DNA of 36,036 nucleotides from Myxococcota bacterium (GTDB lineage Bacteria; Myxococcota_A; UBA9160; SZUA-336), in NCBI GenBank assembly GCA_035498015.1, contig DATKAO010000038.1, positions 1 to 36,036 of the forward strand, in the 5' to 3' direction. The translations under genes and the position numbers were made by a program. Below the pieces are notes generated by a model, which saw only the letters and a program-made list of their open reading frames with translations, ran no database searches and was not told the DNA's origin. Shown piece after piece: positions 1-8,576 of the stretch. Position 1 is the stretch's first letter; each line of letters opens with the position of its first letter.

Positions 1-378
1 CGGCGCGAGAACATGACGCGCATGTGGAAGGACCTCGTGCACTTCCAGACCGCGCTGCGCGACTCACAGGAGCGCAGCGACCGCACGACCACCAACGCGC
101 TGGCGTTCTTCATCGGCTCCTACATGAACATGCACCTCGACCCGCTGCTCGACGGCGAGTGGCAGAGCCGCCACCCCGAGCTCTGGGGACTCGACGCCGA
201 CCTGCGCCTGGCCAAGGCCGACGTGCTGATCCGCATGAACGACGGCAGCCGCGCCAAGAAGACGCTCGACGAGATCGTGAGCCGCTACAAGGGCCGCGAC
301 GACATGCTGGTCCACTACCCGCTGGGCTCCGAGAGCCCGCTCGGCAAGGCGCTCAAGCTCTTGCGCGAACGCACCTAG
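1..378 (+). CDS. C-terminal part of an unrecognised protein (5' end outside window)
   Basis: The frame is open from the first base, and the codons before the first ATG at 13 read Arg-Arg-Glu-Asn, so the gene probably begins upstream. The visible part is about 125 residues, soluble and rich in charged residues. It has no signal peptide or membrane segment. A stretch around residues 65-95 (LAKADVLIRMNDGSRAKKTL) has the alternating small/large helical pattern of a tetratricopeptide-like repeat, but one repeat is not enough to assign it. It ends 42 bases before the MotA/ExbB-like gene on the same strand, so the two may be co-transcribed. I do not recognise the family. The start could also be ATG 13 or ATG 22; the sequence upstream needed to decide is missing. 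Confidence 0.6.
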   Translation, partial: RRENMTRMWKDLVHFQTALRDSQERSDRTTTNALAFFIGSYMNMHLDPLLDGEWQSRHPELWGLDADLRLAKADVLIRMNDGSRAKKTLDEIVSRYKGRDDMLVHYPLGSESPLGKALKLLRERT

Positions 379-420
379 AGCGCACGCCTCACCCGCACCG
401 GAACTTCAGAGGAAATCGCG

Positions 421-1035
421 ATGGCCCTACCCTCGAGTCAAGTCACCATGGTCGCGTTCATGAGCGTGCTCTCGCTCATGGCGATCTGCGTCCCGCTCTG
501 GCGCGGCCTCGCGCTGGCCCTGCGCGCGCGCCGCGCCACGCGCCACTACACGCGCGCGGGGCTGGAGAAGGTGCTGCAGTACGGCCCGAAGGACCCGGGT
601 GACTCGCTCGCGCTGCTCATGCTGCGCGTGCTCACCAAGTCACTGCGCTCGAAGGAGGCGCGCGAGGTGTCGAGCGACTTCGTGGTCGACGCCACCAAGC
701 AGTACGTGGTGCACGAGTACGAGTCGAACTACGCGCGCCCGATCGGCATGTACGCGAACCTGCTGCCGCCCGTGGGCCTCACCGGCAACGCGGTCGGCAT
801 GCTCGTGCTCATGGTCTCGAAGCACATCCAGGGCACGCCGCTCGAGCTCGGGGCGCTGGGCCTCGCGCTGATCTCCACGATCTGCGCGCTTCTGGGCTAC
901 GCGCTGCTCGAGGCGCTGCGCCTGCGCATCTACGGGCGCCTCCTGCGCTGCCTGGACGAGGTCGTCGGTCTGCACCGCGCCTTCGAGGAGCGCCAGGAAG
1001 CCAGCCAGCCGCGCACCGCGCCGCAGCCCGCCTGA
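421..1035 (+). CDS. MotA/TolQ/ExbB-like proton-channel family membrane protein
   Basis: A 204-residue protein with an N-terminal membrane segment (about 8-34) and a pair of hydrophobic segments (about 108-135 and 141-165). The segment around PIGMYANLLPPVGLTGNAVG resembles the MotA/TolQ/ExbB signature, where a Pro-containing helix is followed by a Gly-Leu-x-Gly-x-x-x-Gly-Met turn and a second helix. Family members form inner-membrane proton channels that power flagella, TonB or Tol. No ExbD/TolR or MotB partner is in the window, so the energised system is unknown. A good ribosome-binding site (gaggaaa, 409-415) precedes ATG 421. The tail is charged and proline-rich. The gene ends one base before the stop of the convergent secretin gene. 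Family assignment is by motif only and is moderate. Confidence 0.6.
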   Translation: MALPSSQVTMVAFMSVLSLMAICVPLWRGLALALRARRATRHYTRAGLEKVLQYGPKDPGDSLALLMLRVLTKSLRSKEAREVSSDFVVDATKQYVVHEYESNYARPIGMYANLLPPVGLTGNAVGMLVLMVSKHIQGTPLELGALGLALISTICALLGYALLEALRLRIYGRLLRCLDEVVGLHRAFEERQEASQPRTAPQPA

Positions 1036-1036
1036 G

Positions 1037-3280
1037 CTACTGCGGGACTCCGGCGATCTCGAGCCGCGGAGTGAAGCCGCGCTCGCGCAGCCGCACCGCT
1101 TCGTAGCCGAGTGACGCGATCTCGCGGAAGCCCGTGAGATACACGTCGTAGCGCTGCGCGCCGAACTCGTTCCACTCGACCACCAGCGGGTCGCCGGGCA
1201 GGTCGGAGATCTCGGGCAGGAGCTTCTCCGCGGCCTCGCGGCTGTCGCGCGTGGCGACCAGCAGCGCATAGGGCTCGGTCACGAGTGAGCGCAGCGGCTG
1301 GATGCGCTGGTTGCGGCGCTGGAACGCCAGCGTGCGCTCCATCTGCTCCGCGCGCTCTTCCGACGGCGAGTGCAGCTGCGTGGCCTGCAGCGAGATCACG
1401 AGCCGGCGGCGCTGCACGCGGTCACTCGTCGACCTGAACAGCCAGCCGAGCACGGGGATGTGCCCGAACCAGGGCACGAGCTCGGCGTCGTTCGTGGTCT
1501 CGTCGTGCGGCGCCGAGGCGACCAGCACGACCGAGCCGTCGCTGAGCCGCAGCGTGGCTTCGAAGCGGATCTTGTTCACCGTGGGTCCGATGTCGTTCGC
1601 CCCGGAGGTCGACGCGGTCGCGGCGACCGCGGAGACCTCGACCGCGACCTCGACCAGCACCAGGTCGTCGGAGACCGAGACCGGCTTCACGCGCAGATCG
1701 ATCCCCAGGTCCTGGCGCGTGATGTTGAGATTGGTCTGGAAGGCGCTCGACACCACGCCGGGCGTGGTCGTGCTGGTGCTGGGCGGCGGTGTCTGGCTGC
1801 CCGTCGCGGAGGTGTTCGCCGCGCCGTTCGTGACCGGGATGGGCACGTTCTCGCCCGCGAAGACGTGCTGCTCCTCGCCGCTCGCGGCGAGCAGATACGG
1901 GCTCGACAGCGCGCTGAACTGCACCTCGCCCTGGGCGGCCGTGAACTGCGCGCCGCCGGCGGGCGCGACGATCGTGGTCGGCGTGCCGTCGGGGCCGATC
2001 ACCGGCAGGAGCAGCGGCTTGCGCGTGAAGCGGGCCAGGAACGGGCCCGCCTTGGTGACTTCCTGCTGGATCAGCGGCGCGGGGTTGCCGAAGGCCGCGA
2101 ACGCCACCACGTCGTTCACGCTGTCGGGGATGAGCAGCGGCAGGAGCGCGTCGAAGCCGAGGTCGAGCGCGTGAGTCGTCTGCACGTCCCACACGTGCGC
2201 CTCGATCGCGATGCGCGCGGGGATGCGGTCGATCTCGGCGATCACCTCGGACAGCAGCGCGAAGGTGCCCGCGTCGGCGAAGATCAGGAGCGAATTCGTC
2301 GCCGGGTCCGCCGTGACCGTGAAGGTCTTGCCGGGCAGCTGGCTGACCGAAGCCGTGCGCGCGACCGAGCTCGCGCCCGCCACGCTCGTGCGCGGCGGCT
2401 CACCCAGCGAAATACTCGACAGCTGCTGCGCGAGCTGGCTGGCGTCGGCGTTCATCACGCGCACCACGTGCACCTTGCTGTTCGAGCGCTTGGGCACGTC
2501 GATCAGCTCGACGTACTTCCGCACCTCGGCCAGGCGCGCGGGACGTGACTGGACGATCAGCGAGTTGGTGTGCGGGTCGACCACCACCTTGAACGGCACC
2601 TCGGGCCGCGTGTCGTTCTTGCCGCTCTTGCCCGGCTCGAACACGGTGTCGAGCTGCGTGGCCACCTGGCCGGCGTCGGCCCAGCGCAGCGGGATCACCT
2701 GGATCCGCGTCGCGGCGGACTGGTCGAGCGCGCGCATGAGCTCGAGCAGATAGGCGATGCGGTCCTCCGCCGCCGCGATGATCAGGCTGTTGGTCGGCGG
2801 GTAGGGGATGACCAGGCTCGAGCGGTCCGACGGCGCCAGCAGCTTGGCCAGGTCGGCCGCGTTGGCCGAAGTCAGACGCACCATGGTGGTGAGCATGCGC
2901 TCCGACTGCTCCGACACCGAGCGGTGTGCCCAGGGCGCGCTGCCCTTCGCGGCCTCGATCGGCAGCACCGTGAAGCCCCCGCCGGGCCGCGGCACCGGCG
3001 CGTAGCCGATCGACAAGAGGGCTGCGTTCAGCACCTCGAGCGCCTCGGCGCGGCTCACCTTGTCCTCGAGCGCGATCGTCAGGTTGCCGCGCATGCCGGG
3101 GTCGACGATGAAGCTCGTGTGAGTCGCGCGTGCGATCGACTCGATGATCGCGCCGGGCTGCGCGTCGCGGAAGTTCAGCAGGAGCTGATCGTCGCCCGCG
3201 TCCGAGATGGGCGGAGGCTCCTGCGCGCGCAGCACGGCCGGCGCGAGCGCGAGGCAGAACGCCAGCCAGAACCGCAGCAT
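1037..3280 (-). CDS. gspD: GspD-type secretin with a SPOR-like C-terminal domain
   Basis: A 747-residue outer-membrane secretin, the exit channel of type II secretion. Residues 1-19 form a signal peptide. Residues about 30-110 match the N0 domain, followed by three N-domains (about 130-187, 190-265 and 268-360), each with the recurring DPxTNSLxI pattern. The secretin barrel spans about 355-636. It contains FAGENVPIPV, equivalent to the GspD VGxxVP segment, and PWFGHIPVLGWLF near 603-615, the usual secretin end motif. Residues about 670-744 look like a SPOR fold: a YALLVA strand, a helix, then YDVYLTGF and a second helix ending ERGFTPRLEI. Typical GspD proteins lack this. No other gsp gene is adjacent; a GspC-like gene lies at 12445-13236. 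No Shine-Dalgarno is present, but TACTCT lies six bases before the ATG, suggesting a leaderless message. Confidence 0.88.
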   Translation of the reverse strand: MLRFWLAFCLALAPAVLRAQEPPPISDAGDDQLLLNFRDAQPGAIIESIARATHTSFIVDPGMRGNLTIALEDKVSRAEALEVLNAALLSIGYAPVPRPGGGFTVLPIEAAKGSAPWAHRSVSEQSERMLTTMVRLTSANAADLAKLLAPSDRSSLVIPYPPTNSLIIAAAEDRIAYLLELMRALDQSAATRIQVIPLRWADAGQVATQLDTVFEPGKSGKNDTRPEVPFKVVVDPHTNSLIVQSRPARLAEVRKYVELIDVPKRSNSKVHVVRVMNADASQLAQQLSSISLGEPPRTSVAGASSVARTASVSQLPGKTFTVTADPATNSLLIFADAGTFALLSEVIAEIDRIPARIAIEAHVWDVQTTHALDLGFDALLPLLIPDSVNDVVAFAAFGNPAPLIQQEVTKAGPFLARFTRKPLLLPVIGPDGTPTTIVAPAGGAQFTAAQGEVQFSALSSPYLLAASGEEQHVFAGENVPIPVTNGAANTSATGSQTPPPSTSTTTPGVVSSAFQTNLNITRQDLGIDLRVKPVSVSDDLVLVEVAVEVSAVAATASTSGANDIGPTVNKIRFEATLRLSDGSVVLVASAPHDETTNDAELVPWFGHIPVLGWLFRSTSDRVQRRRLVISLQATQLHSPSEERAEQMERTLAFQRRNQRIQPLRSLVTEPYALLVATRDSREAAEKLLPEISDLPGDPLVVEWNEFGAQRYDVYLTGFREIASLGYEAVRLRERGFTPRLEIAGVPQ

Positions 3281-3286
3281 GCCGCG

Positions 3287-3292
3287 AGAGTA
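3287..3292 (-). promoter_or_regulatory. Candidate -10 hexamer (TACTCT) for a leaderless gspD transcript
   Basis: On the minus strand TACTCT ends exactly six bases before the secretin ATG (3280). There is no purine-rich ribosome site between them. This fits the TANNNT placement seen before seven other genes in this window. No convincing -35 element is visible. Confidence 0.45.
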
Positions 3293-3372
3293 CCGCCGCA
3301 GCCGCAGCCGGCTACCACGCCCCAGTCAGGCCGAGCGAAGCCCCGCCCTCCGCGAGGCCCGCAAGCGCCGGA

Positions 3373-3393
3373 GCGTGGGTCGGGTGCCCACGC
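3373..3393. other. 7-bp perfect hairpin between the DUF1501-like gene and gspD
   Basis: GCGTGGG (3373-3379) pairs with CCCACGC (3387-3393) across a seven-base loop. It lies in the 157-base gap between two minus-strand genes. No T-run follows on either strand, so it is not a standard intrinsic terminator. It could be a partial terminator, a processing site or a protein-binding site. Confidence 0.4.
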
Positions 3394-3437
3394 GATCATC
3401 TGTCAGCCGCGCGCAGTGAGCCGCAGGCGAACGTAGC

Positions 3438-4928
3438 TCACACGATGGGCTGGAAGGCGACGAGCGCGTCCAGTGCGGCGCCCGAGCCCAGGCCGTTCAT
3501 CGGCAGCACGCTCGCGAAGTCACCCACGCGGTTGTGGATGGCCAGGTAGTTGAGCACCGCGGCCTGCGCCAGGAGCTCGACGTTGTTCGCGATCGGCGTG
3601 GCGGCGGTCTCGACCGATGCGTCCGGTCGCATGTAGCCGATCTGGTGCGCGGTCGCGGTCGTCATGGCCGGGCGGGCGGTCGGGCTGTAGACCAGCATGA
3701 AGGTCGCCGCCGTGTCCGAGTTGTCACCCGTCCACTGACCCTTGCCGCGGCCGCCGGTCGAGTTGTCGATCTGGCCGTTCGAGGCGAGTGACCCGTCGGT
3801 GATCACGTAGAGCATGAGCGGGGTCGCCTTGCGCGCGGCGTACTCGAGCATGGCGCCCATCATCTGGCCCGCCTGGAAGTCGCGGTCCTCGCCGGTGGCG
3901 CGCGTGCCGTCGTGGTAGTCGTAGCCGCCGTTCTCGATCGTGCCCGCGCCCGCGTAGCCCTGGACCACGAGCTTCATCACCGCCGCGGTCTTCTGGAAGC
4001 GGCCCTGGTTCATGTCGGCCGCCGTGAAGATCGAGGTGCCGGTGCCGACGATGTCGGTGTCGAGGTTCGGATTCACCACGTCGGGGTTGCCGAATTTCGA
4101 GATCAGGTCCGTGGTCTGCACGTAGCCGCAGTGCACGAGCTCCTCGAGGTTCGGATCCTCGGCGATCTTGGTGAGCTTGAGCGCCGTGATGTCCTCGGCC
4201 GCCTTGGCGACCTGGCCCGCCTGCGTCTGGTTGAGCAGTGACACGAGCTGGCCGGTGTCGACCAGGCCCGTCGCGTCCTTGGCCGACGTGATCGTGGTCG
4301 GCCGCACGGTGGGGTCGATCTGACTCATGGGCGCGGCCGAGTTTCCGCCCGAGTCACTCGGGTCGGTGCCGACCAGCGCGACCAGGTCGCCGTTCGCGCC
4401 CGCCTTGTTGATGCCGTACATCGGGTTGTGCGGGTTGTTGCCCGTGTCGTTGTCGGAGCGGGCCACGAAGATGGTGCCGTTCACGTTGGCGCGCGTGGTG
4501 GTCGCGGTCTTCGACTGCATGCCGCGCAGGAACGCGCTGTCGGCGTGGAAGGCCAGGCCGAACTCGGTGTTCACCTGGTTCGCGTTGCCCGGCGTCATGC
4601 TCGAGGGCAGGCCGAGCTTCGAGTAGCCCGAGGCGGTGAGCAGGTCGAGCTGCCCGCCGGGGCCGCCCACCAGCACGTTGGAGCCTGCGACGTTCGCGCC
4701 GCCCGCCAGGTCGAGCACGATGAACGGCACCAGGCCCGCGCCCGCGCGCACCGAGCACACGAAGGTCTGCGCGTTGGCCGAGCGCGCGCCGAACATGCCG
4801 AGCACGGTCGGCGCCATGACCAGGCCCAGGCCGCCCAGGAAGCCCTGCGCCAGCATCTGCCGGCGAGTCACCGGCCGCGGGTGTTCGCACAGGTAGAGCG
4901 GCGAATCGGGGTGTTTTCGAGTCTTCAT
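3438..4928 (-). CDS. DUF1501-like Tat-exported protein
   Basis: A 496-residue protein. The N-terminus has a twin-arginine motif (VTRRQMLAQGFLGGLGL, about residues 20-36) and an Ala-rich stretch ending SANA about residue 53, so it is probably exported folded by Tat. After the signal come LDLAGGANVAGSN and, later, a GGYDYHDG segment (about 335). These resemble the GG-Asp and GGYDTH landmarks of DUF1501 proteins. DUF1501 proteins are usually encoded with DUF1800 or cytochrome-like DUF1549/1553/1588 proteins, and here the two upstream genes are haem-c proteins, which supports the call. The biochemical function is unknown. It lies 33 bases after the LamG lipoprotein gene in one operon. A purine-rich GAGAGGA about 10 bases upstream of the ATG may be the ribosome site. 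Confidence 0.65.
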   Translation of the reverse strand: MKTRKHPDSPLYLCEHPRPVTRRQMLAQGFLGGLGLVMAPTVLGMFGARSANAQTFVCSVRAGAGLVPFIVLDLAGGANVAGSNVLVGGPGGQLDLLTASGYSKLGLPSSMTPGNANQVNTEFGLAFHADSAFLRGMQSKTATTTRANVNGTIFVARSDNDTGNNPHNPMYGINKAGANGDLVALVGTDPSDSGGNSAAPMSQIDPTVRPTTITSAKDATGLVDTGQLVSLLNQTQAGQVAKAAEDITALKLTKIAEDPNLEELVHCGYVQTTDLISKFGNPDVVNPNLDTDIVGTGTSIFTAADMNQGRFQKTAAVMKLVVQGYAGAGTIENGGYDYHDGTRATGEDRDFQAGQMMGAMLEYAARKATPLMLYVITDGSLASNGQIDNSTGGRGKGQWTGDNSDTAATFMLVYSPTARPAMTTATAHQIGYMRPDASVETAATPIANNVELLAQAAVLNYLAIHNRVGDFASVLPMNGLGSGAALDALVAFQPIV

Positions 4929-4961
4929 CCCAGTGTCCTCTCAGAGTCTCGAATCGAAATC

Positions 4962-7127
4962 TCAGTTGATCAGCATGGCGCCGCTGGACAGCACCGCCGA
5001 GCACACGCCTTTGACGACGTTGCGCGTCGTGCCCGCCGGGCAGGTCGCCGCCGTGCAGCCAGCCGTGAGCTGATCGAACAGCGTGTTCAGCACCGGCCGC
5101 ACGTCGGTCTGCGCCGGCTGATCGTTCAGGCCCGTGCCGAACATCTTGTCGACCAGCGGGTCGATGATCAGGTCGCGCTTGGCCTGCGAGTTGAACGCCA
5201 CGTCCGCGGTCGCCGTGAAGTCGAAGCCGGGGAACATCGCGTTGCGCAGCGCCGGCGTCTCGACCATCTGGTCGCAATAGTCGAGTGACAGGCGTGCGAT
5301 GCCGACCTGCTGCGCGGACACGAAGCTGAACGGGTCGTTGCCGACCGGCAGCTGCGTGATCACGTCGCCGAAGGTGCCGCGCACGGTCGTGTTCGACTGA
5401 GTCACGCCGGTGAGCTTCGACATGGTGTCGTTGATCTCGGCGAAGTCGCGCACGCCGATGCCCGGGAAGGGCGTCGCCGGACCCGGAGCCGGCGGCGGGT
5501 TCGGACCGAGGTCCGCGATCGGCAGGCTGTTCGAGCCCAGCGTGTCGAAGAACACGAAGAACGTGTCCTGGTCGGCGCCCAGGTCCTTGGGCACGACCTG
5601 GCACTGGTTCGAAAGCTGCGTCTGACCGCCGCTCGTGATCGGGATGTTCAGGGTGCGGAAGCTCTGGCTGGCGACCGGCGCGACGCCGTTCACTGCGATG
5701 CGGATGGTCTGCACCGAGAAATTGCTCTTGCCCTGGGCGTTGAGCAGCGGCGCGCAGAACAGGTAGCTGTACGCGTCGAACTCACTCACCTGGAACTGGA
5801 TCCAGGAGCCGTTGCCCAGCGCCGTGTCCAGGCCGAAGCGCAGCGTGAACTTCTGACTCGCGCCCGCGAGGTAGTTCTGCATGATCTGCGCGTCGGTCAG
5901 CGCGGCCTTGAAGATCGCCACGGACTTGACCACGCCCGCCCAGCGGCGCGAGCCGTTGGTCTCGCTGCCGATCGAGAAGTTGTAAGTCGGGTTCCAGTTG
6001 ACGAGCAGGTCGGCGCCCGTGGCGTCGGCGTCGTCGGTGAAGACGCCGTTCACGTACATGCGCCGGCCGTGCGTCTGGTCGTAAGTCAGCACGGCGTGCT
6101 GCAGGTTGGCCTGCAGGTCCTGGTCGTCGGGGTTGGTCGCGAACTGCGGCATGCCGTTCGCGTCGACCTTCATCGACTTGGAGCGGTTGCGCGCCACGTA
6201 CTGATACATCGCCTGGCCCAGCATGACGTTGTGCTTGTCGCCGCCGCCGCCATAGCTCAGGATGCGCGCGGGCGCGTCGACCGTGCCCTGCGTGGTGTTC
6301 GCCGGAATCACCCAGGCCTCGATCGAGTACTCCTGCGAGCCGCTGCCCGAGGCGATCTCGTTGTAGATCTTCACCGCGTCGTTCGGATCGGCCATCGCGG
6401 CGCCCTTGGTGAACGCCACGCCGCCGCCGGACTGCCAGGCGTAGTCACCCGACAGGGTCAGGTTCATGGTCGGGCCCACCGTCGCGCTGTCCGAGGCGAT
6501 CGTCCCGGTGCCTTCCTCGAACTTCCAGTGCGCGATCATGCCGCCCTGGAAGCGCCCGCTGTCCATGCGCGTGGCGTTCAGGAAGGTGCGGCCTTCGCTG
6601 GTGACCACGCCCTGCGGAGTCACGGCGTTCGGGTCGTTCGGGTCGGGCGGGGTCGTGCTGACCACCGCGTCGGCCCAGGCCTGGATCGCGGCCTGCATGT
6701 CGGCCGCGTTCGAGTCGCAGTTGCTCCAGCAGAAGTGCTTGTCGTCCGCGAGCCGGCGCACGAGGCGCGAACGGCCCGGGTTGAGCAGCTGCACCTTCTG
6801 GTTGTCGACCACCGCGCGGAACGCAGTCTCCGGGTCGGGGTGGGCGATGTGCGGGAAGCCCGGGCCCGAGCCCGCGTGACACTGCACGCAGTACTTGCGA
6901 GTCAGTACGTAGACACCGGCCTCGAACGCGGCCTCGCCCGCGGCGCCGCCGCCGCCGGGCACGCCGATGCCGACGCCGGCGCCGCCGGTGCCGCTGCCGC
7001 CTTCGTTCGCGTTGGTCGGGGCCGCACCGATCGAGCGGCCGTCGCCGCTTCCGCCGCCACCGCCGCAGCCCGCCGCCACGAGGGCGAGGGCCAGCGCCGT
7101 GAGAATGACTGCTTTTCGCGTGGTCAT
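4962..7127 (-). CDS. LamG-domain lipoprotein with one c-type haem motif
   Basis: A 721-residue protein. The signal ends in LVAAGC with lipidation predicted at Cys21. A poly-Gly linker follows to about residue 66. CVQCH at 80-84 is a c-type haem attachment site, and HPDPETAF nearby is typical of planctomycete-style cytochromes. Residues about 197-415 form a LamG/concanavalin-like lectin domain, starting at MIAHWKFEEGTGT and containing a YVNG strand. The C-terminal 300 residues are unassigned and contain several Cys (for example DYCDQM, GCTAATC). The protein would be anchored in the envelope. The gene lies four bases after the DUF1588-like cytochrome gene and 33 before the DUF1501-like gene, so all three are probably one transcript. 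Pairing of LamG with a CXXCH recalls the LamG cytochromes of Planctomycetes. The electron partner and ligand are unknown. Confidence 0.75.
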   Translation of the reverse strand: MTTRKAVILTALALALVAAGCGGGGGSGDGRSIGAAPTNANEGGSGTGGAGVGIGVPGGGGAAGEAAFEAGVYVLTRKYCVQCHAGSGPGFPHIAHPDPETAFRAVVDNQKVQLLNPGRSRLVRRLADDKHFCWSNCDSNAADMQAAIQAWADAVVSTTPPDPNDPNAVTPQGVVTSEGRTFLNATRMDSGRFQGGMIAHWKFEEGTGTIASDSATVGPTMNLTLSGDYAWQSGGGVAFTKGAAMADPNDAVKIYNEIASGSGSQEYSIEAWVIPANTTQGTVDAPARILSYGGGGDKHNVMLGQAMYQYVARNRSKSMKVDANGMPQFATNPDDQDLQANLQHAVLTYDQTHGRRMYVNGVFTDDADATGADLLVNWNPTYNFSIGSETNGSRRWAGVVKSVAIFKAALTDAQIMQNYLAGASQKFTLRFGLDTALGNGSWIQFQVSEFDAYSYLFCAPLLNAQGKSNFSVQTIRIAVNGVAPVASQSFRTLNIPITSGGQTQLSNQCQVVPKDLGADQDTFFVFFDTLGSNSLPIADLGPNPPPAPGPATPFPGIGVRDFAEINDTMSKLTGVTQSNTTVRGTFGDVITQLPVGNDPFSFVSAQQVGIARLSLDYCDQMVETPALRNAMFPGFDFTATADVAFNSQAKRDLIIDPLVDKMFGTGLNDQPAQTDVRPVLNTLFDQLTAGCTAATCPAGTTRNVVKGVCSAVLSSGAMLIN

Positions 7128-7131
7128 CGGC

Positions 7132-8322
7132 TTAGTTCCCCATGCAATACGCGGCGGTCTCCGCGAAGACCCGCTTCATGCTGTAGTTGTTGGCCTCGAA
7201 CACGTCGGCGATCTGTGAGACCGCCGTGAAGTCCGCGGCCGACTGAGGCGCGTGCTGACACACGCGCGTGAAGACCTTCTGCACCTGGCACTCGGAGAAG
7301 GCGCGGCTCATGCCGACCTCCTGGCCGAGTGTCTGCGCGCCGTGACCCATGGCGTTCGGGCCGCGCCAGCCCAGGTTCGAGTTCGGCCCCACGCGCCACA
7401 GGTTCCACCAGGTGTCGTCGGTGGTGACGTGTCCGCCGGGGAAGTTCGTCGCGTTGATCAGGAACTTGGGCTGCACCTGGCCGCGCGTGAACACCATGCG
7501 CATGGCCTGGTCGTCCCACTGGTAGTAGGCGAACGCGCCCGCGAGCGCGTCCATGCCCGAGTGACAGCCCACGCAGGTGTTGTGGAAGATGCGCGAGTCA
7601 CCGCCCGGGCTGCGCGTCACGTCCTGGCGGATGTAGTCCGCGGGCCGGGTGATGTCGTTCAGCTGCTCCATGTCGCGACACAGGAAGTTGATCGCGGTGA
7701 AGCGCCACATGCGGCGGTTGGTGCCGGCCGAGAAGTAGGCCTGGGCGCCGGCGCGGGTCGTGATCACGCCCGCCGCCTCGGTCGACATGATCTGCGCGCC
7801 CGGCAGCGTGGACTGCGGCACGCCGTGCAGGTTGGCCGGGTTCGACAGGTCCACCATCTGCTGCTGGAGCTGCAGATAGTGGTTGTTGTCGGTCGGCGAG
7901 TACGGCGCGGAAACCACGCCGTTGGGCGCCACGTAGATCAGGTCCGCCGACAGCACCGTGTTGAACGGGACGTCGTCGCGGATCATGCCGATCACCGTGG
8001 CGGTGTAGTCGTTCAGGTCCACGAACACCGACCGCGGCACGTTCGTCCAAGGCGCCGCGAAGTTCTTCAGCGCCGAGTTGTAGAAGGTGGGGTCGGCCAT
8101 GGCGGTGTAGGCGGCGGCGATCGGGTCACCGCCGACGATCTGAGACTCCATGGTCGACAGCACGGCGTCCGAGGGCGGCGCACCCACGATGCGGTCGTGG
8201 ATGCGCTTGGCCTGGTCCCGCTCGGTAGGGCCGGCAACCGCGGACTGGGCGAAGAGCACGGTCAGGCTCAACGCCAGCACCGCGCCGGCTCCCCGGCTGC
8301 ACAAACTCGAAAGGCGATCCAT
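7132..8322 (-). CDS. DUF1588/DUF1585-like c-type cytochrome, exported
   Basis: A 396-residue protein when started at ATG 8322, chosen because AGGAG lies six bases upstream and the next residues form a clear signal peptide ending SAVA. An in-frame start at 8376 would put 18 non-signal residues in front. The haem-c motif CVGCH (250-254) is followed by SGMDALAGAFAYYQWD, matching the DUF1588 pattern CxxCHxxxDPxGFALExxD. The preceding AGVITTRA and NFLC segments also fit DUF1588. The last 60 residues (AFSECQVQKVFTRVC and VFEANNYSMKRVFAETA) look like DUF1585. The canonical DUF1592 N-terminal half is not recognisable. Such proteins are periplasmic cytochromes of unknown donor. It heads the likely three-gene operon with the LamG lipoprotein and the DUF1501-like protein. 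Confidence 0.72.
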   Translation of the reverse strand: MDRLSSLCSRGAGAVLALSLTVLFAQSAVAGPTERDQAKRIHDRIVGAPPSDAVLSTMESQIVGGDPIAAAYTAMADPTFYNSALKNFAAPWTNVPRSVFVDLNDYTATVIGMIRDDVPFNTVLSADLIYVAPNGVVSAPYSPTDNNHYLQLQQQMVDLSNPANLHGVPQSTLPGAQIMSTEAAGVITTRAGAQAYFSAGTNRRMWRFTAINFLCRDMEQLNDITRPADYIRQDVTRSPGGDSRIFHNTCVGCHSGMDALAGAFAYYQWDDQAMRMVFTRGQVQPKFLINATNFPGGHVTTDDTWWNLWRVGPNSNLGWRGPNAMGHGAQTLGQEVGMSRAFSECQVQKVFTRVCQHAPQSAADFTAVSQIADVFEANNYSMKRVFAETAAYCMGN

Positions 8323-8576
8323 CACTGCTCCTGGCGCACGTGTCGGCGTCTGTGCACCGATTGCGCTCGGACCCACTCATCGGCCTGGCGCACACGTCAC
8401 CTTCGTGAGACAGGTCACCAAATTGGCGACAGCGAACCCGGCCCTGCAGATAGGGCCGGAGTTGCGCGCCTGCTGCTCGGAAAGCTCCGTGCAACTGCGG
8501 TGAGGCGAGTCACAAGCCCCACGCCAATTCGGTCGATGAACACGGAATCGCAGTCTCACGAAGAGGCCGGCAATCC
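8323..8576. promoter_or_regulatory. Divergent intergenic region between the cytochrome operon and tlpA
   Basis: This 254-base gap must hold promoters for both directions. I see no convincing -35/-10 pair. It contains an 8-bp inverted repeat (8438-8459), a GAGTCAC copy at 8507-8513, and Shine-Dalgarno sequences at each end (AGGAG toward 8322 and aagagg toward 8577). Confidence 0.5.
8438..8459. repeat. 8-bp perfect inverted repeat (CCGGCCCT-N6-AGGGCCGG)
   Basis: CCGGCCCT at 8438-8445 and AGGGCCGG at 8452-8459 are perfectly complementary around gcagat. It sits in the divergent promoter region, so an operator for a dimeric regulator is one option. A hairpin in the leader is another. No T-tract follows on either strand, which argues against a terminator. 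Confidence 0.45.

Noticed and set aside
1037-3280. PilQ rather than GspD identity of the secretin
   Set aside because: There are no AMIN domains and no pil genes nearby; the number of N-domains and the VGxxVP-like segment fit GspD better.
8323-8576. Sigma-54 type promoter near the TTGGCG at about 8423
   Set aside because: The second half (TTGCA/T-like) is missing at the required spacing.
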